64,000 bases of DNA from Oncomelania hupensis. Taxonomy: Eukaryota; Mollusca; Gastropoda; Littorinimorpha; Pomatiopsidae. The translations under genes and the position numbers were made by a program. Shown here one piece after another: positions 20,202 to 31,744 of this stretch; positions within the stretch are counted from its first letter, which is position 1; every line of letters begins with the position of its first letter. The notes under the pieces were generated by a model, which made no database searches, had not been told where the DNA came from, and saw only the letters and a list, made by a program, of their open reading frames with translations. The stretch lies in the NCBI GenBank assembly GCA_036898135.1, contig CM072525.1:51914299-51978298 (forward strand), in the 5' to 3' direction.

Positions 20202-22793
20202 TTAGTTTCCCGTGAGCAATCGGGACAAGTAATCAAAGAGAACTTTCTTCTCCTTATTATTTAAAGGCGCTGATTGGCCCTGTTTTGTAATGTCCAAAGG
20301 ATTGTCACGGTGAACCTGCTGTGGGTTCTGGTTGTGAGCTGGCCTGGGGCCCATGAAGTCGGTCAACAGCGGTTGTGGAGACCATTGGCGGGGAACAGCG
20401 TCAGAGGAGCTTTGAGGAAACAAGTGGGTCCCTTGAACGACCGCTGACCACAAAGGCTGGGGCTTTCGGTTCAGCGAGGGGTTTGGGAGTAGACCACCTG
20501 ATGGTCGTTGTGGAACCTTGTCATGTTGAAAGCTGCTACGTTGACTACTGGTATTACCCTTCAGTTGGACACGACGAGCGTCCTGCGAGGGCACGTAATG
20601 GCTGTGTGTCTGCATGCTTGTTTTAACAGATGCAGAGTAGCAACGTTTGATGTTGACAGCCAGGCCACTGCTACCCCGAGTGTTCGGATGCACAGCGTCC
20701 CTCATCCAACCTGTTTTAATACCCCCTTTCTTGGTGTAGAAGGCAGTGTCCTTGTCTATTACATCAACTCCAGTGAATTGTTGGCAGACTTGTTTTAGGC
20801 AGTGATTTGAGTTTTTGATACAAGAGCTGATGTGATCATGACCATCACGGTGTGGTAGAATGGTAGATAGCATGATTCTAGCTGTTGGGAAACAACGACG
20901 ACATTCTGTAACGACTGCGCGCCACGTTGAGTTACCCAGCACATAACCACGCTTGCAGTCATTAATGCCAATATGCAGAACCAAGAGAGTGACATCAGGG
21001 TGAATAGCCGTACCCCGCAGCGCTGTTAGAAGGGATGACCTGTCCAGCCCAGAAATTGTAATAACCTGGGATTTCTCGCTTGCTACTGACATCTTGGCTT
21101 CATGAAGGCCTGCTACCACAGAATCGCCCAGAATCAGTGTTTTTGTATTTGAATTCAGACCTGAGAGTTGTGGCCAGTCATTATCAGACGAGTCAGGTGA
21201 GTTAGTGTTATAAGTAACAGCATGCTTGCCAAGTGAAGAGTGTGTATCTGAAAACGCAATCTCATGTACTGAACGTTCCGTACACACACTGATGTCATGC
21301 ATGTTTGAGTCACCATCAGTGTCCAAAGCACACTTAGGTTCTAGGTCCGGGCAGCTGTGTTGGAAAGAACGTTTGGTGGGTTGCTATGGTGTGAGTTTGA
21401 GAACCACAGAGCTGGGATTGGATGTTTTGGTGCGAGGCTGTGGTGTTGGTTTAGGAACCACTGGGTTAGGCTGAAAGGGTTTGCTGCAAGGATGTGGTAT
21501 GGGTGTAACCATCGGGCTAGACTGAGAGGGTTAAGGTTGAGACTGTTGAGAGTGACTGGATGGACAATTAGAGGACCTGTAGCTTGTAGTACCAGACTGG
21601 TAAGCAGTGTCAGGGCGCTCCTTGTTCTTCACCACCAACTCCAAGTCGTTCATCTCAATCTTCATTGAGTACCTCATTTCCCGTATGGCGGAACGAAGTG
21701 CTGCTATTTCATCACGTAAGTTGTTTGTTACGCGATTAAATTCCTCAAGAGGCACGCAGTCTTCATGACTGTTACATGTTACTTGAACCCCTACATTGCA
21801 AGAGGTAAGTGTGATCTGATTTAGAGCAATCAGGTCAGACTGAGGGGTTTCACCTGACTTGCTGCCCGTGCGGTCATCCCTCTCTTCATCAACAGCAACT
21901 AGTGGAGACAGCTGAGAGAGGGGTTCTTCAGAAGAGGTATGAACGTAGGACAGGCACGATGATGGCAGTGGACCGAGAGGTCCGCAAGTTGCGGCTTCCA
22001 TTTCATCGTCACCATCAACAGAGCTTACAACCGCACAAGTATCAGAGGCGGGATACATACTATCAACATCCGATGAAATGGCACAAATACAATTATCAAC
22101 CGGTCCCTTGAGGTCCGACTGCTGATGCTGACGACGACAAGCAGGGCTTGTTAAGATAAGAGGTGATGAGGGCGCAGACATTAGTTGTAGGGAGGTTTGG
22201 GAGTGACCCTCATCAACGTCACGTTGCCGCCTTCGGAGACGGCTGGAGCGCCGTGTTGGCTGTTTAGCTGCTTGGCGTTTAGCGACTGCCCCTGCAGCTG
22301 GAGGTAGAGGTAGCCTTTGTATGGTTTGCCTGGCCTCCTCTCGTTGCGCGGCAGTAAGGTGACTGTCAAGGGTGTTGATCAATGCCACTAGCGCTCTCAG
22401 CTCCTTTCCTCTCCAATCTGCACAGAAGTTACCTTGTGCTAGAACGGTGTTGGTGGTGTAGTATACGGTAACTGTTATCCGTTTTTCACACTTAAAATAC
22501 ACTCTAATTGTTGTTTTGAACAAGTGAGGTGGAAGCTGAAAAGGGAGCTCATCAAAGTCAGTGTACGAACCTTGCACTTCAAGTGGTTGTAGGTTGTTGT
22601 GCTCATTCAGGTCGTCACGCCACTGAACAGTATACTGAGGTTCATTGCCGAGAAAGACCTTATATCGGTGATACAATACACATCTCGCAATGGGCATGAG
22701 GTTTTGCGGAATGACAAATGTTGCTTGACGTTTGTCTTGTTTGATGTCAACTCCAGGTGCCCAATTGCAGGAAGATACGCGAAGAAGCGCCAT
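20202..22793 (-). pseudogene. LINE ORF1: novel N-terminal domain, coiled coil, SGNH esterase
   Basis: The two long frames (22,793-21,531 and 21,326-20,202) lie in the same reading frame; only TAA at 21,531-21,533 and TAG near 21,384 interrupt a proline-rich linker, and both could come from glutamine codons by one C-to-T change. N-terminal about 140 residues (starting MALLRVSSCNWAPGVD) are unrecognised; a basic stretch RRSSRLRRRQR and a coiled coil (FNRVTNNLRDEIAALRSAI) follow. The second half is an SGNH hydrolase: GDS nucleophile block, GIND block, and DAVHP with the catalytic Asp/His. Esterases of this type are known in CR1-clade ORF1. Confidence 0.75.
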
Positions 22794-22810
22794 AGCGCTT
22801 TAGTCCAATA

Positions 22811-23660
22811 AAAGAAAACCACACAGAAGTAGTATTGGTTCAGTACATGTTCACACAAAGATGATCATTATTTACCATAAATTGTGTGTAGATAGAAGTA
22901 TATTAAATAACCCACGATTGAAATAACCCCACCTATGACATTGTGTACGCCGAAAGTTTACATGATAATATTTAAAAAAAAAAAAAAAAAAAAAAAAAGA
23001 CGTTAAATGCAAATGACGCCACCGATGATGACATTTTGAAGACTACATCCTGTTCATGACAACAGTGCCTCTTGGAAACAGGAGAAATAGATGAATAAAA
23101 TCAGAAGACTGAGTGTTTTTACGAAGATCAGGTAAGAAAATAACTAGAATCAATTTCACGATTCAGAAGATTCATACACTGATGGAAACAGACCAAAACG
23201 AAAAGCACCGTTACTGCATGGCAACAATGGAAGAAAAAAAGAAGTTGTCATCTCAATATTTTAAAGGGCAAAAACAGCCCCAAAAAATCGTATAACTTCA
23301 AAAAACGCGTCACATTTTTGAAGTCCAGTGTAACACAAATTTTTTTAAAACAGAAATTGTTATTACACAAATAGATAATCACACAAAAGTTACATCAACA
23401 GTGAGCGGTGAAAAATGTTCCTATTGAATAGATGGCGTAGGAGACAGACAGAGGAAAGAAAGAAGGAAACAACCCCCGTTACTTACATCTAGGTGACAAA
23501 ACTTGCTGCACCAATTACACCTACTGACACACACTCTGCAACGTGTCTGATTTAAAGGATGTTTTAAAATATAGTTTTTAAGTGTCCAGCAACCAACCTA
23601 CTGAGTACTGGCGTTTTTTTCTGTTCAAAAGAGTACATTAATCATGACATTGTTTTGGTC
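22811..23660. other. Non-coding; A-tract
   Basis: AT-rich DNA upstream of the LINE, possibly including its 5' region. It has a run of about 24 A at 22,975-22,998. No supported gene or repeat boundary. Confidence 0.5.
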
Positions 23661-23688
23661 TATGGTAATTGAACAACCTTTTTTTCAG

Positions 23689-23876
23689 ATACCATAAGTC
23701 ATGCTACAGAAGTTTTATGACTTCTGCTAATCGGTGTCGGCACTGGTCGGGAACATCTAACACCACCTCAAGCTCCTACTCTGCTACTTCTACAGACAGC
23801 ACTACCACTGGACCAGCTTACCTGCAAGCATCATTCCAACATTTTTGCAAAGAAGTAGTTGAGCCCCGCATGCAAT
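23689..23876 (+). pseudogene. Exon-like fragment with YHKSCYRSF motif
   Basis: A pyrimidine-rich acceptor (CCTTTTTTTCAG, ending 23,688) is followed by a frame reading RYHKSCYRSFMTSANRC, then Ser/Thr-rich sequence and a stop at 23,876. A His-x2-Cys-Tyr pattern like this occurs in uncharacterised, transposon-associated invertebrate proteins. Only one exon is visible, with no further domain. It could be a host or transposon exon. Confidence 0.3.
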
Positions 23877-24044
23877 AACTGCTCTAACCATAGTTCGCAT
23901 GATGCGGAAAACAGTGAGCCAGATGAATCTTCCAGTTCTGACAGTGATGAATCTGACTGCTGTCAGATGATTAATGAACACTTCATGGCCAGACATGTGG
24001 TGGTAATTCTTCAGTCTGCAAAAGCACTCTTTGACACTGGTTGA

Positions 24045-26060
24045 ATGGAATTGTTTCTTAAGTAATATATGTCTAACTCACTTACCTATTACTACAAAGA
24101 CTAGTACAACAAGTTACTACAAAGACTAGTACAACAAGTTTGTGGAACAGTTATGAAGTGTATGTAAACTTAGAAGGCTTCGGGTGAAGATGCATCATTT
24201 AGTAGCAATACAGTTGAAATGTATAAGTGGCTTAATCCTATTCACAAACGATCCATATTTTGAGTGACCTGGGAATGTGAAAATAATTGCCATTGTATGA
24301 ACAGCTTTATTTCTTAAATGGCATGAACAAACAATGTCCAGTAATATTCAGGACTAACAAGCATAGCTTATATGCCATTCAAACTGATCTAGCGGTACGT
24401 GAAATAGTTTTACATGTTACAACAAGGGAGGTAATTAAATGAAATATATATTTTTTCAATACTATTTAAGTGTTTTCAATACTATTTAAGTGTTTTATGT
24501 GTGTGTGTGTATGTTGTATTCTCTTTTTCATGAAATAATGATAACTAGTCATGAACAATTGCTTTTTATGCAGTTTGGTCACACTGACAGGTAGTATCTT
24601 GGTTCAGTTTTATTAATCCAAACATTAAGAAATAGCGACATTAAAATGTCCGCTGTAGACACAAGAGCAAGAAATTTTAATTCAAAACTTCACAGTAAGT
24701 TTAGACCTATCAGATCACCAACATGCAATTTTTTTTGGCCACAATAGGTAGACCACGTTCTCTTTTTCTAGGCCTCGTAGGTCTGTATTGCCCCTGACTA
24801 TGAGTATGTGAATGAAAGACAGGAGAAGAGTGAGGAAGAGGGAGTGAGGCAGTGGGGAGGGAAAATAAGGGAATTAGAAAGTGTGAGAGGTCTGGGAGCA
24901 GATATATTGACATCAGTGGACAAACAAAAACAGCAACAACATACTTTGCACCTGTTCACTTTCCGATTAAAGTATTTGTTCACACATAAGTAAATTGTAA
25001 AACCACAATGAACCACAACATTCAATCAGCCCTGCCCAACAGGCCTTGTCAAAAAGTGTAATGCCAAGAGAGAAATGTACTTTAGAGTAAAAGGAAATGT
25101 AATTTTAGGAGATGGTAGAACAAAACTTAATTACACACATAAAATAACCACACATAAAATATGCTTAACTTCTTTTTATTTTTTTATTTTATTTCAAAAT
25201 AAAATTTGCATGCAGCATCACAGGAGGCTTGGTCATTGGGCTTGATCTTTGGTGTTTTGGAAGAATCGGCTGAAGTTGTCTGGGATGTTGGTATTCTGGC
25301 AGTCTCTTCTGTGTTGGCTTCACGAGGAGGCTTGGTCATATTTATCCTGTAAACCAAAAGTATCAGATATAATCACTTCCATATTACATAATAAATATAC
25401 TGAATATCAACAGAATTGCATTGGACACAACAAACAATTATTGGAAAGTATGAAAACAACCCAAGAAATATTCTTTCTTTTGGCGTTAGAATCCTTCAAA
25501 ATCTTGAGCTAAAAGTGACCCTAAACAAATGGTATATTATTCAGTTATGTACCGGCAGCTTACTGGCTGCTGTGCTGTGCTAGACTTCAAAATTGTGGTT
25601 TAAGCATTTTTCGCATGCATATATACAAAAAGTATCTCCGGAACTAACCAAGTTATCAAATTATTATATAATATTATTATTTTGTTGTTGTTATTTGATT
25701 GTATTTGCAAGTACTTTCATAAAACATGCATCACCTTGACCTTATTGTTTAAAAAAATTTTGGCTGCCTGTACATAATTCAGTACAAACTTATCTACCAA
25801 AAAATAAAACATTAAAGATTCAAACACCCTCTCCTAGAAAATACATGTGTCCATGATCAACATGACAACTAAGAATATTTCCACAATCCGAAGTAAAATT
25901 TATTCTTTTCAGTAATGAGGTCGATCAATGATTAAATCGAAGTAATTGCAATGGCAAGTCCAGAAGAAGAAGCACAGGTATTGGTACAGTAAAACAAACA
26001 CTTAAAACAACACACACACACACACAGAGATATGGGAACAGTAAAACAAACACTTTACAT
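24045..26060. other. Non-coding with short tandem duplications
   Basis: Two short direct duplications: a 26-bp unit containing CAAAGACTAGTACAACAAGT (about 24,094-24,140) and a 21-bp unit containing AATACTATTTAAGTGTTTTC (about 24,458-24,500). A TG run lies near 24,499-24,511. I see no gene. Confidence 0.5.
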
Positions 26061-26644
26061 TACATTATTATTGCTTTAGGTCCAGCGGACTCTTCCGAGC
26101 CAAATCAGGACCGGACAACCCCGATCCGTATAAGAGATCTGCTGAAACAAACTTAGTGGGAAAACTGAAAGCTCTCCACCAGCCAGTCACTTTACAATAA
26201 AGACATCCCACGCAGGGGACGGCTGAGGCTTCACACCAACTTATCGAACCCCCGTTTACAAAAACAAAATAGAATACAAACATCATTATAAATTATCAAC
26301 AAAACACATACATATAAAATGCCTACATTGCTAAATAATAACATCATAGGAAGCCCTAGGGACCACCTGGCAGAAAGCGTCCAATATTCCCAAGCTGATC
26401 CAACAGACCTCATACACAAACAAGGAGTCTTGCCCCGGAAGAGTTTTCAAGAAAAAAGGTAGGAGACTGGTCTAGTGAAGAAGACGATAGTATAGCAGAT
26501 GGATAGAAAAGAGCAGGAATGAGAAAGAGCAAATGAGAAAGACAGTGACGGTTGGAATTTAAAGCACTAAATTTCCAGAAAGTGAGGATACTATTTATAC
26601 TGAAACCCCCGGCACCCCAACGGGGGTAAACAAACACTTAAAAC

Positions 26645-26684
<40 letters not shown>
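25988..26684. repeat. Direct repeat with CA microsatellite tails
   Basis: AAACAAACACTTAAAACAAC followed by CA repeats occurs at about 25,992-26,025 and again at 26,628-26,684, with the second CA run longer. Between them, 26,206-26,265 carries CCACGCAGGGGACGGCTGAG and TTATCGAACCCCCGTTTACA, which recur near 27,392-27,449. This looks like a duplicated repeat family. No gene. Confidence 0.5.
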
Positions 26685-27158
26685 ACAAAAAAACACATAC
26701 CTTGAGTGGGAGTCGTAAAGCTGGGAATTCATATCACAAGGAACAGGAAGAGGAAATATTCATGATTCACCTCTGAGGAATTAAAATATAATGAGAATCT
26801 ATTGCAAAAGATAAAAGGTGCAAGAGAAAAAAATCAATTTTGATATTATTTTTACTATAACCATGATGTAATAGCCTTGTACTAGCCTCCTATCATTATA
26901 AGGGAGAAAGAACAGAGAATTCTGCAAAGAACAAAACTTTCCCATAACCCCCAAACAAAAAAACATCTCCATTTCCTTAAATTGTATTCCTGCTTTGTTA
27001 AATGTTCTTTTAAAGTTCTACAAAGGTGGTATCATTTCAGGACTAAACTCCTCATATGCATGCAGGATCTAAGAAAGTAACCAACATGATAACACTCAAC
27101 GCAAATTATCAGCCCAGAACACTTTACAAATAAAGGCAACCCCCCCCCCCCCCCCACC

Positions 27159-27380
27159 GCCGTAGCTCAAGTGGTAGAGCGTTCGCCTGGCACACCGATG
27201 ACCCAGGTTCAAATCCCGTGGTGGGCGATATAAAATGTGGCCATTTTCACTGTCCATTTTAGCAGTATGATTGCCCTGGTGGTTCAGTTCTGATTCAGGT
27301 CCCTACCCTTGTTTTCCTGGGATGGTTATCCCCGTCTGCCATATCACCAATGGTGGGTGTGGACGTTAAACCTCAATGTT
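27159..27380 (+). mobile_element. tRNA-derived SINE
   Basis: After a C homopolymer (27,140-27,155) a tRNA-like head of about 69 bp starts at 27,159: A box TAGCTCAAGTGG, B box GGTTCAAATCC, and ends GCC and GGC that can pair. A tRNA-unrelated body follows with CCTGGTGGTTCAGTTC and ends GGACGTTAAACCTCAATG. The anticodon arm is imperfect, so it is a SINE, not a tRNA gene. The head is better preserved than the foldback modules. Confidence 0.65.
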
Positions 27381-27391
27381 CATTCAGGCAA

Positions 27392-27449
27392 CCCACGCAG
27401 GGGACGCCGAGGCTCCTACTCTAATTTATCGAACCCCCCGTTTACAAAA
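27392..27449 (+). repeat. Second copy of the ATCGAACCCCC repeat
   Basis: CCACGCAGGGGACGCCGAGG and TTATCGAACCCCCCGTTTAC match 26,206-26,265 with small differences. It directly follows the SINE. Family not recognised. Confidence 0.5.
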
Positions 27450-27484
27450 CATATGGTCAGAACAGCTTCTCTAGTAAGTATTTT

Positions 27485-27557
<73 letters not shown>

Positions 27558-27570
27558 TAATAATAATTTA
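27485..27570. repeat. TAA microsatellite
   Basis: More than 20 TAA units with few interruptions. Confidence 0.9.
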
Positions 27571-30330
27571 ATAAAAATAAAGTGGTGTCAAGATCAATCA
27601 TGCGGTAACTTCTGCGTCCTAGATTCTATTTTTTTATTTGATTATTTATGCCGTCATCAAATAAATCTTGTTCGTTGATAGTCTAGAAATAGAATGAAAA
27701 CATCACACACAGACACACACACCCACACACAAAACAACCAAAAAGTACACAACGTCTTCGTACACATCGTCCGATCTAGTAGTGTACACATCGCCGAAAT
27801 TTAGTAGGCCTACACAACGACTTAGTACACATTGCACATGCATAGTACACTACGTCCGTACCCTTCTACTAGTCCAGGTGTACTCAATATTGCGGCTAAT
27901 TCACTAGTAATAGGCCTACATGTAGGCTACTTGGGTTAAAAACCTGATCTTTGTAGTCTATATCATATGGCTGTGGGCTAATGTTTCCATTTAATTTGTA
28001 TAATGAAGTAATAAAGTATTTTTGCCTCGAAACAAAGCCCTTTTTTTTCTTTTTTTTCTTTTTTTTGTTAAGGCCTACATCTACTTTTTATTCCGACAGC
28101 GACAGATTTCCAGATAAAATTAGAGTAGGCTATTTTCAGAATTATTCAGTGTGAAATTCATTTGAAAACATTAGCCCACAGTTATACAGATAACACAGAT
28201 GAAGTCTATATCCATATAAACCGAGTAACGAAATAAGGATAATTTGTGACTAGGCTAGCTAATTCTGAAGGATCCGAAAAAATGCAATTGATAGGTTCGA
28301 TTGAAACTTTTTAATACGTTCTTTTACCGTTCGAACACTACTGACACATTCCACAATGCTTTCGATTGATTTTAGAAAGCTACATATTAATCTGAACTCA
28401 AAAGAATCAAATACAAAGTCCACAATCAAACTGAAAAATGCACAAAAATACTAACCTCGTGCGAGAATTATCCGCCATTTGCAATCACCCTACCATGCCG
28501 CTTGCCAGTAAAACAGGTTATGCCATATGAAGATACGTTTAGATCCACGATTGCTCAGGGGTTGACTATATATCTCACAAAAAAATTGTGTTCCGCAAAA
28601 CCAGAAGTAGCACGCATTCCTCGTTGTTTTTATTGTATTAAGAATAAGAAAAAACATAGAAAATAAAAAAATATTCTTATGGAACCCTCTCAGTTTAAAA
28701 AATATTCCACAAATTATGGTGGTCGACAGAAGGTACCTTTTTAGAAGGGTTCACTTATATGCTCAATGTTAGGTTGGAAGATTGCTCTCAAATGGAACAT
28801 TCCCAAATAGCAATTTATTTACTGAAGAATCGTCTGCCTCTGGGTTATCGAATGCGCAGGAGTACAATTCAGTTGACCCAATGGTTAGTCAGTAAATCGG
28901 CAAAACCTTAGGTCGACTGAAATTCGGTCGACTTAAGTCTGAAGTGTTGCAAAAAGGGGGTCTTAGGTCGACTTTTGGTTGACCTAAGTTATACTTACGT
29001 TTAGTCTAATGAAATGGGTGTGTGCGTGTGGCTGTCTGAAGCTCAGTCTAAGGATGCATGTTCCATATCTGTTTACTTTAACTTCTCATCCACGACCACA
29101 CACGTGCTTACAAATTCCTCTCAGCATATAAATAAATTCACACAGATAATTAATAAGTGGCGTATAGGCTATTTATGAATTCAGCACTAGCAGAGTCACT
29201 TGCTACCACAGAAGTCGTTGTCTCTTTCTTGAGACATCACTGGACTCTACTTTTCACACCAGTGTCGACACAGTCAATGATATCACATCGATGACTTGAC
29301 TTGATGGAGATTTCATAATTGCCAATGACAGTACTTACAGATTTAGAATATTCCTAGACGTGGAATTATCAGCGATGCTAGGAGACAGAAGCTACACTGG
29401 AGGACACTGCACATGGTCCTGTAGCTCAGATCTGTAGGCATACTTCGTCACTGTTGCTGCACGTCTGCACCAGCGATGGTAGACGAAGGAGAGATGAAGG
29501 CTTGATGGTGTCCACATCTGGTCACGTAGATGATGCTTTTAGGACAGCTTCATCAGCCACATACCAGGGGGTTTCCGCTCCGTACCGGCCCGCTGTATAC
29601 AACATTTATACAATCGTAAATTTGTGCTCTTATACTTAAAGAGTCTGTATGTGTCCTTGACACATTATTATAATTCAGAGTGCTTGAAGATCATTTCCTT
29701 TGTAGAATGTCTTCTCTATGCCACCACACCACTACAGTCACGATTGTCACCATTCTTATGACAATACCTATAGCCACTTTAACACTGTACACACATTGCT
29801 TAGCCTACACACAATGGATTATGAGCCAAATATTACAATCACAGCTCACTTTCAATTTATAACATATTACTGCACATTCATTCATCATTAGATATACAAA
29901 TTATACAACTGAATTACATTCCTATTTCAGCCCCATATCTTCATATGAATGAATACAACATGGCATCATAGTTATAAACTGTATCATATATAATAATTAC
30001 ATGATCAAATAAGTATTGACACGAGTTATCCTACTTCTTCCAACATGGGTTCTTCTGCACAAAGTTTCTATCATAATAATTCACAAAAAGCAAGACTTTC
30101 CCTTTCCGTATGAATAGCTTTACAGCTCATTATAAATACAGATAATAATAATAAATACCTGTATTCTAGATACAGCTATAGTATTTCCTAGAAGAATTCC
30201 ACTTTCTCAGAGCACCAACGAACACGTCCGCTCAACTCGGCTGATATGAAATCTCTGAATTAACAACAGCTCACTATGCTAATTTCATTTATACACGCGA
30301 ACGTCCGGTCTAATCGCTGGTGACGTCATA
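27571..30330. other. Non-coding; clustered GTCGAC motifs
   Basis: No coding signal. Between 28,895 and 28,990 there are four GTCGAC-related palindromes in direct and inverse order (AGGTCGACT, CGGTCGACTT, AGGTCGACTT, GGTTGACCT), which could fold. CA-rich and T-rich runs occur near 27,700 and 28,045. Confidence 0.45.
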
Positions 30331-30336
30331 ACGTCT

Positions 30337-30675
30337 GTGTACACAAACGTGTACGAAATGCGTTCGTTACAAACATCTGTTAGAGTATATGAATGTCCTA
30401 TTTTGGTTATGTTATTTAAAGAAAAGAATGTCGATGTAAATAGACAAGAATCAATTGACATGTTGTTGCATAATCCAGCAATGATAGCTATTGCCCGAAT
30501 AATTTACAAGTCTGCAGTTGGCAAACTTCTGTAGTAATGTTAGATATTTTGTATGATTATAGTTCAACTTTAAATTGTTATATTATATTTTTTGTACATG
30601 TGTGAGAATGGCTTATGGTCTAAAATCACAAATGTGAAAAGACGTTAAAATAAATTATTGAATTGACTTGAATTA
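30337..30675 (+). mobile_element. Possible 5'-truncated LINE 3' end
   Basis: A 65-residue frame ends VDVNRQESIDMLLHNP...YKSAVGKLL and stops at 30,534. The downstream AAATAAATTATTGAATTGACTTGAATT tail (ending about 30,675; longer than shown motifs) resembles LINE 3' ends. No reverse transcriptase motif is left, so the assignment is weak. Confidence 0.3.
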
Positions 30676-31703
30676 ATATATATCCACTTTCAGAGAGAAA
30701 GTCCCACAGAAACTACACGCCTTGATGAGTTCTCAGTGCTTTCTACCTCTTCACTTTTCACAATAATCTTTTCTTCTTTTCTTTCTTTATCTTTCTTTTC
30801 CTGGCCTGACACACTGACTCTACATCATATAACCACACACAGCCTTGGGACACAATAATCGAGTGAGCGACAATGCCCTGACTGCAAGCTATTCATTCTT
30901 CCATTGGTTCAACAATTTCGGACAATGAAAAAAATAGATTTATTTTGAAAACCCAAATTACTTACACCCAAACATAGACATATTTATTAAAAACCGGAAA
31001 ATTCCCGTTCTCTACATTACCCCTTACATGCACTTAAAAACGGATAGGGCATAATATTTAAAACAGTGAAATGTACCACACACATTTATAAATTTATAAG
31101 CGAATTTATCACAGTGGCTACAAAGTCTAATGGATCTATATTCTATCATAATAATAAAATAATAAAATAAATAGTAAAAGTAAAAATCAGACTACAAGCA
31201 GCACAAAAAATAATTTTAAGTGGTTGTTGTGAAACATGGCAACCTAGCAAAATATAGCACAGCATTGATCATATTAGGCATGGTAGCCTTCAAACATTTA
31301 CATTTTCCACAACTGAAAGTGTGTAAAACTACTTGTCAGAATATAATATGAAAAGTCAATTAAAAAGTAGATTAGCCCATCAGTGGTTGGTATGTTTACA
31401 TCTGGTGCATGTATGTACACCATGTAACTTAGATTAGAAATTGGGCTCATATCCTCATTAAAATAATTGTCTCTCTCCCCCCACCCCTTGCAAACACTCA
31501 TTTACACTCTCCTACACACATATATATATATACTTCATGCATAATAATACAAGCTTTAAAAAAGCAAGCAAAACACACAAACATAGGCACCCACACATAT
31601 ACACACCTTAGCATAGAAGCCTAGGACTGCACATTGCATGTATAAAATACTGGCACACAGAATATTTATTATTTAATCACTTTTATATAGCCTAACTCAT
31701 TAA
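30676..31703. other. Non-coding, possible LTR-like segment
   Basis: AT-rich DNA without a gene. CCCGTTCTCTACATTACCCC near 31,000-31,018 would, on the minus strand, read as a purine-rich tract next to TGTAGAGAACGGG and could mark an LTR edge. I found no second copy and no duplication. Confidence 0.3.
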
Positions 31704-31744
31704 CTTCCTGTGATAGATTAAGGTACAAGAACCACTACTCTTGC

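Larger units (their letters stand above)
16736..22830 (-). mobile_element. CR1-type LINE, nearly full-length, decayed
   Basis: On the minus strand: ORF1 (22,793-20,202) with an SGNH esterase, a spacer of about 550 bp, then ORF2 (19,640-16,822) with an AP-type endonuclease and reverse transcriptase, and a TG-rich 3' end near 16,736-16,760. Two ORFs, an esterase in ORF1 and a microsatellite-like tail fit CR1-group non-LTR retrotransposons. ORF1 has two stops; ORF2 has several one-base frameshifts. Confidence 0.8.

Noticed and set aside
27159..27227. Functional tRNA gene
   Set aside because: It is the head of a SINE with an attached body and an imperfect anticodon arm.
30676..31018. Solo LTR ending TGTAGAGAACGGG
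   Set aside because: No second copy in the window and no matching target duplication were found.
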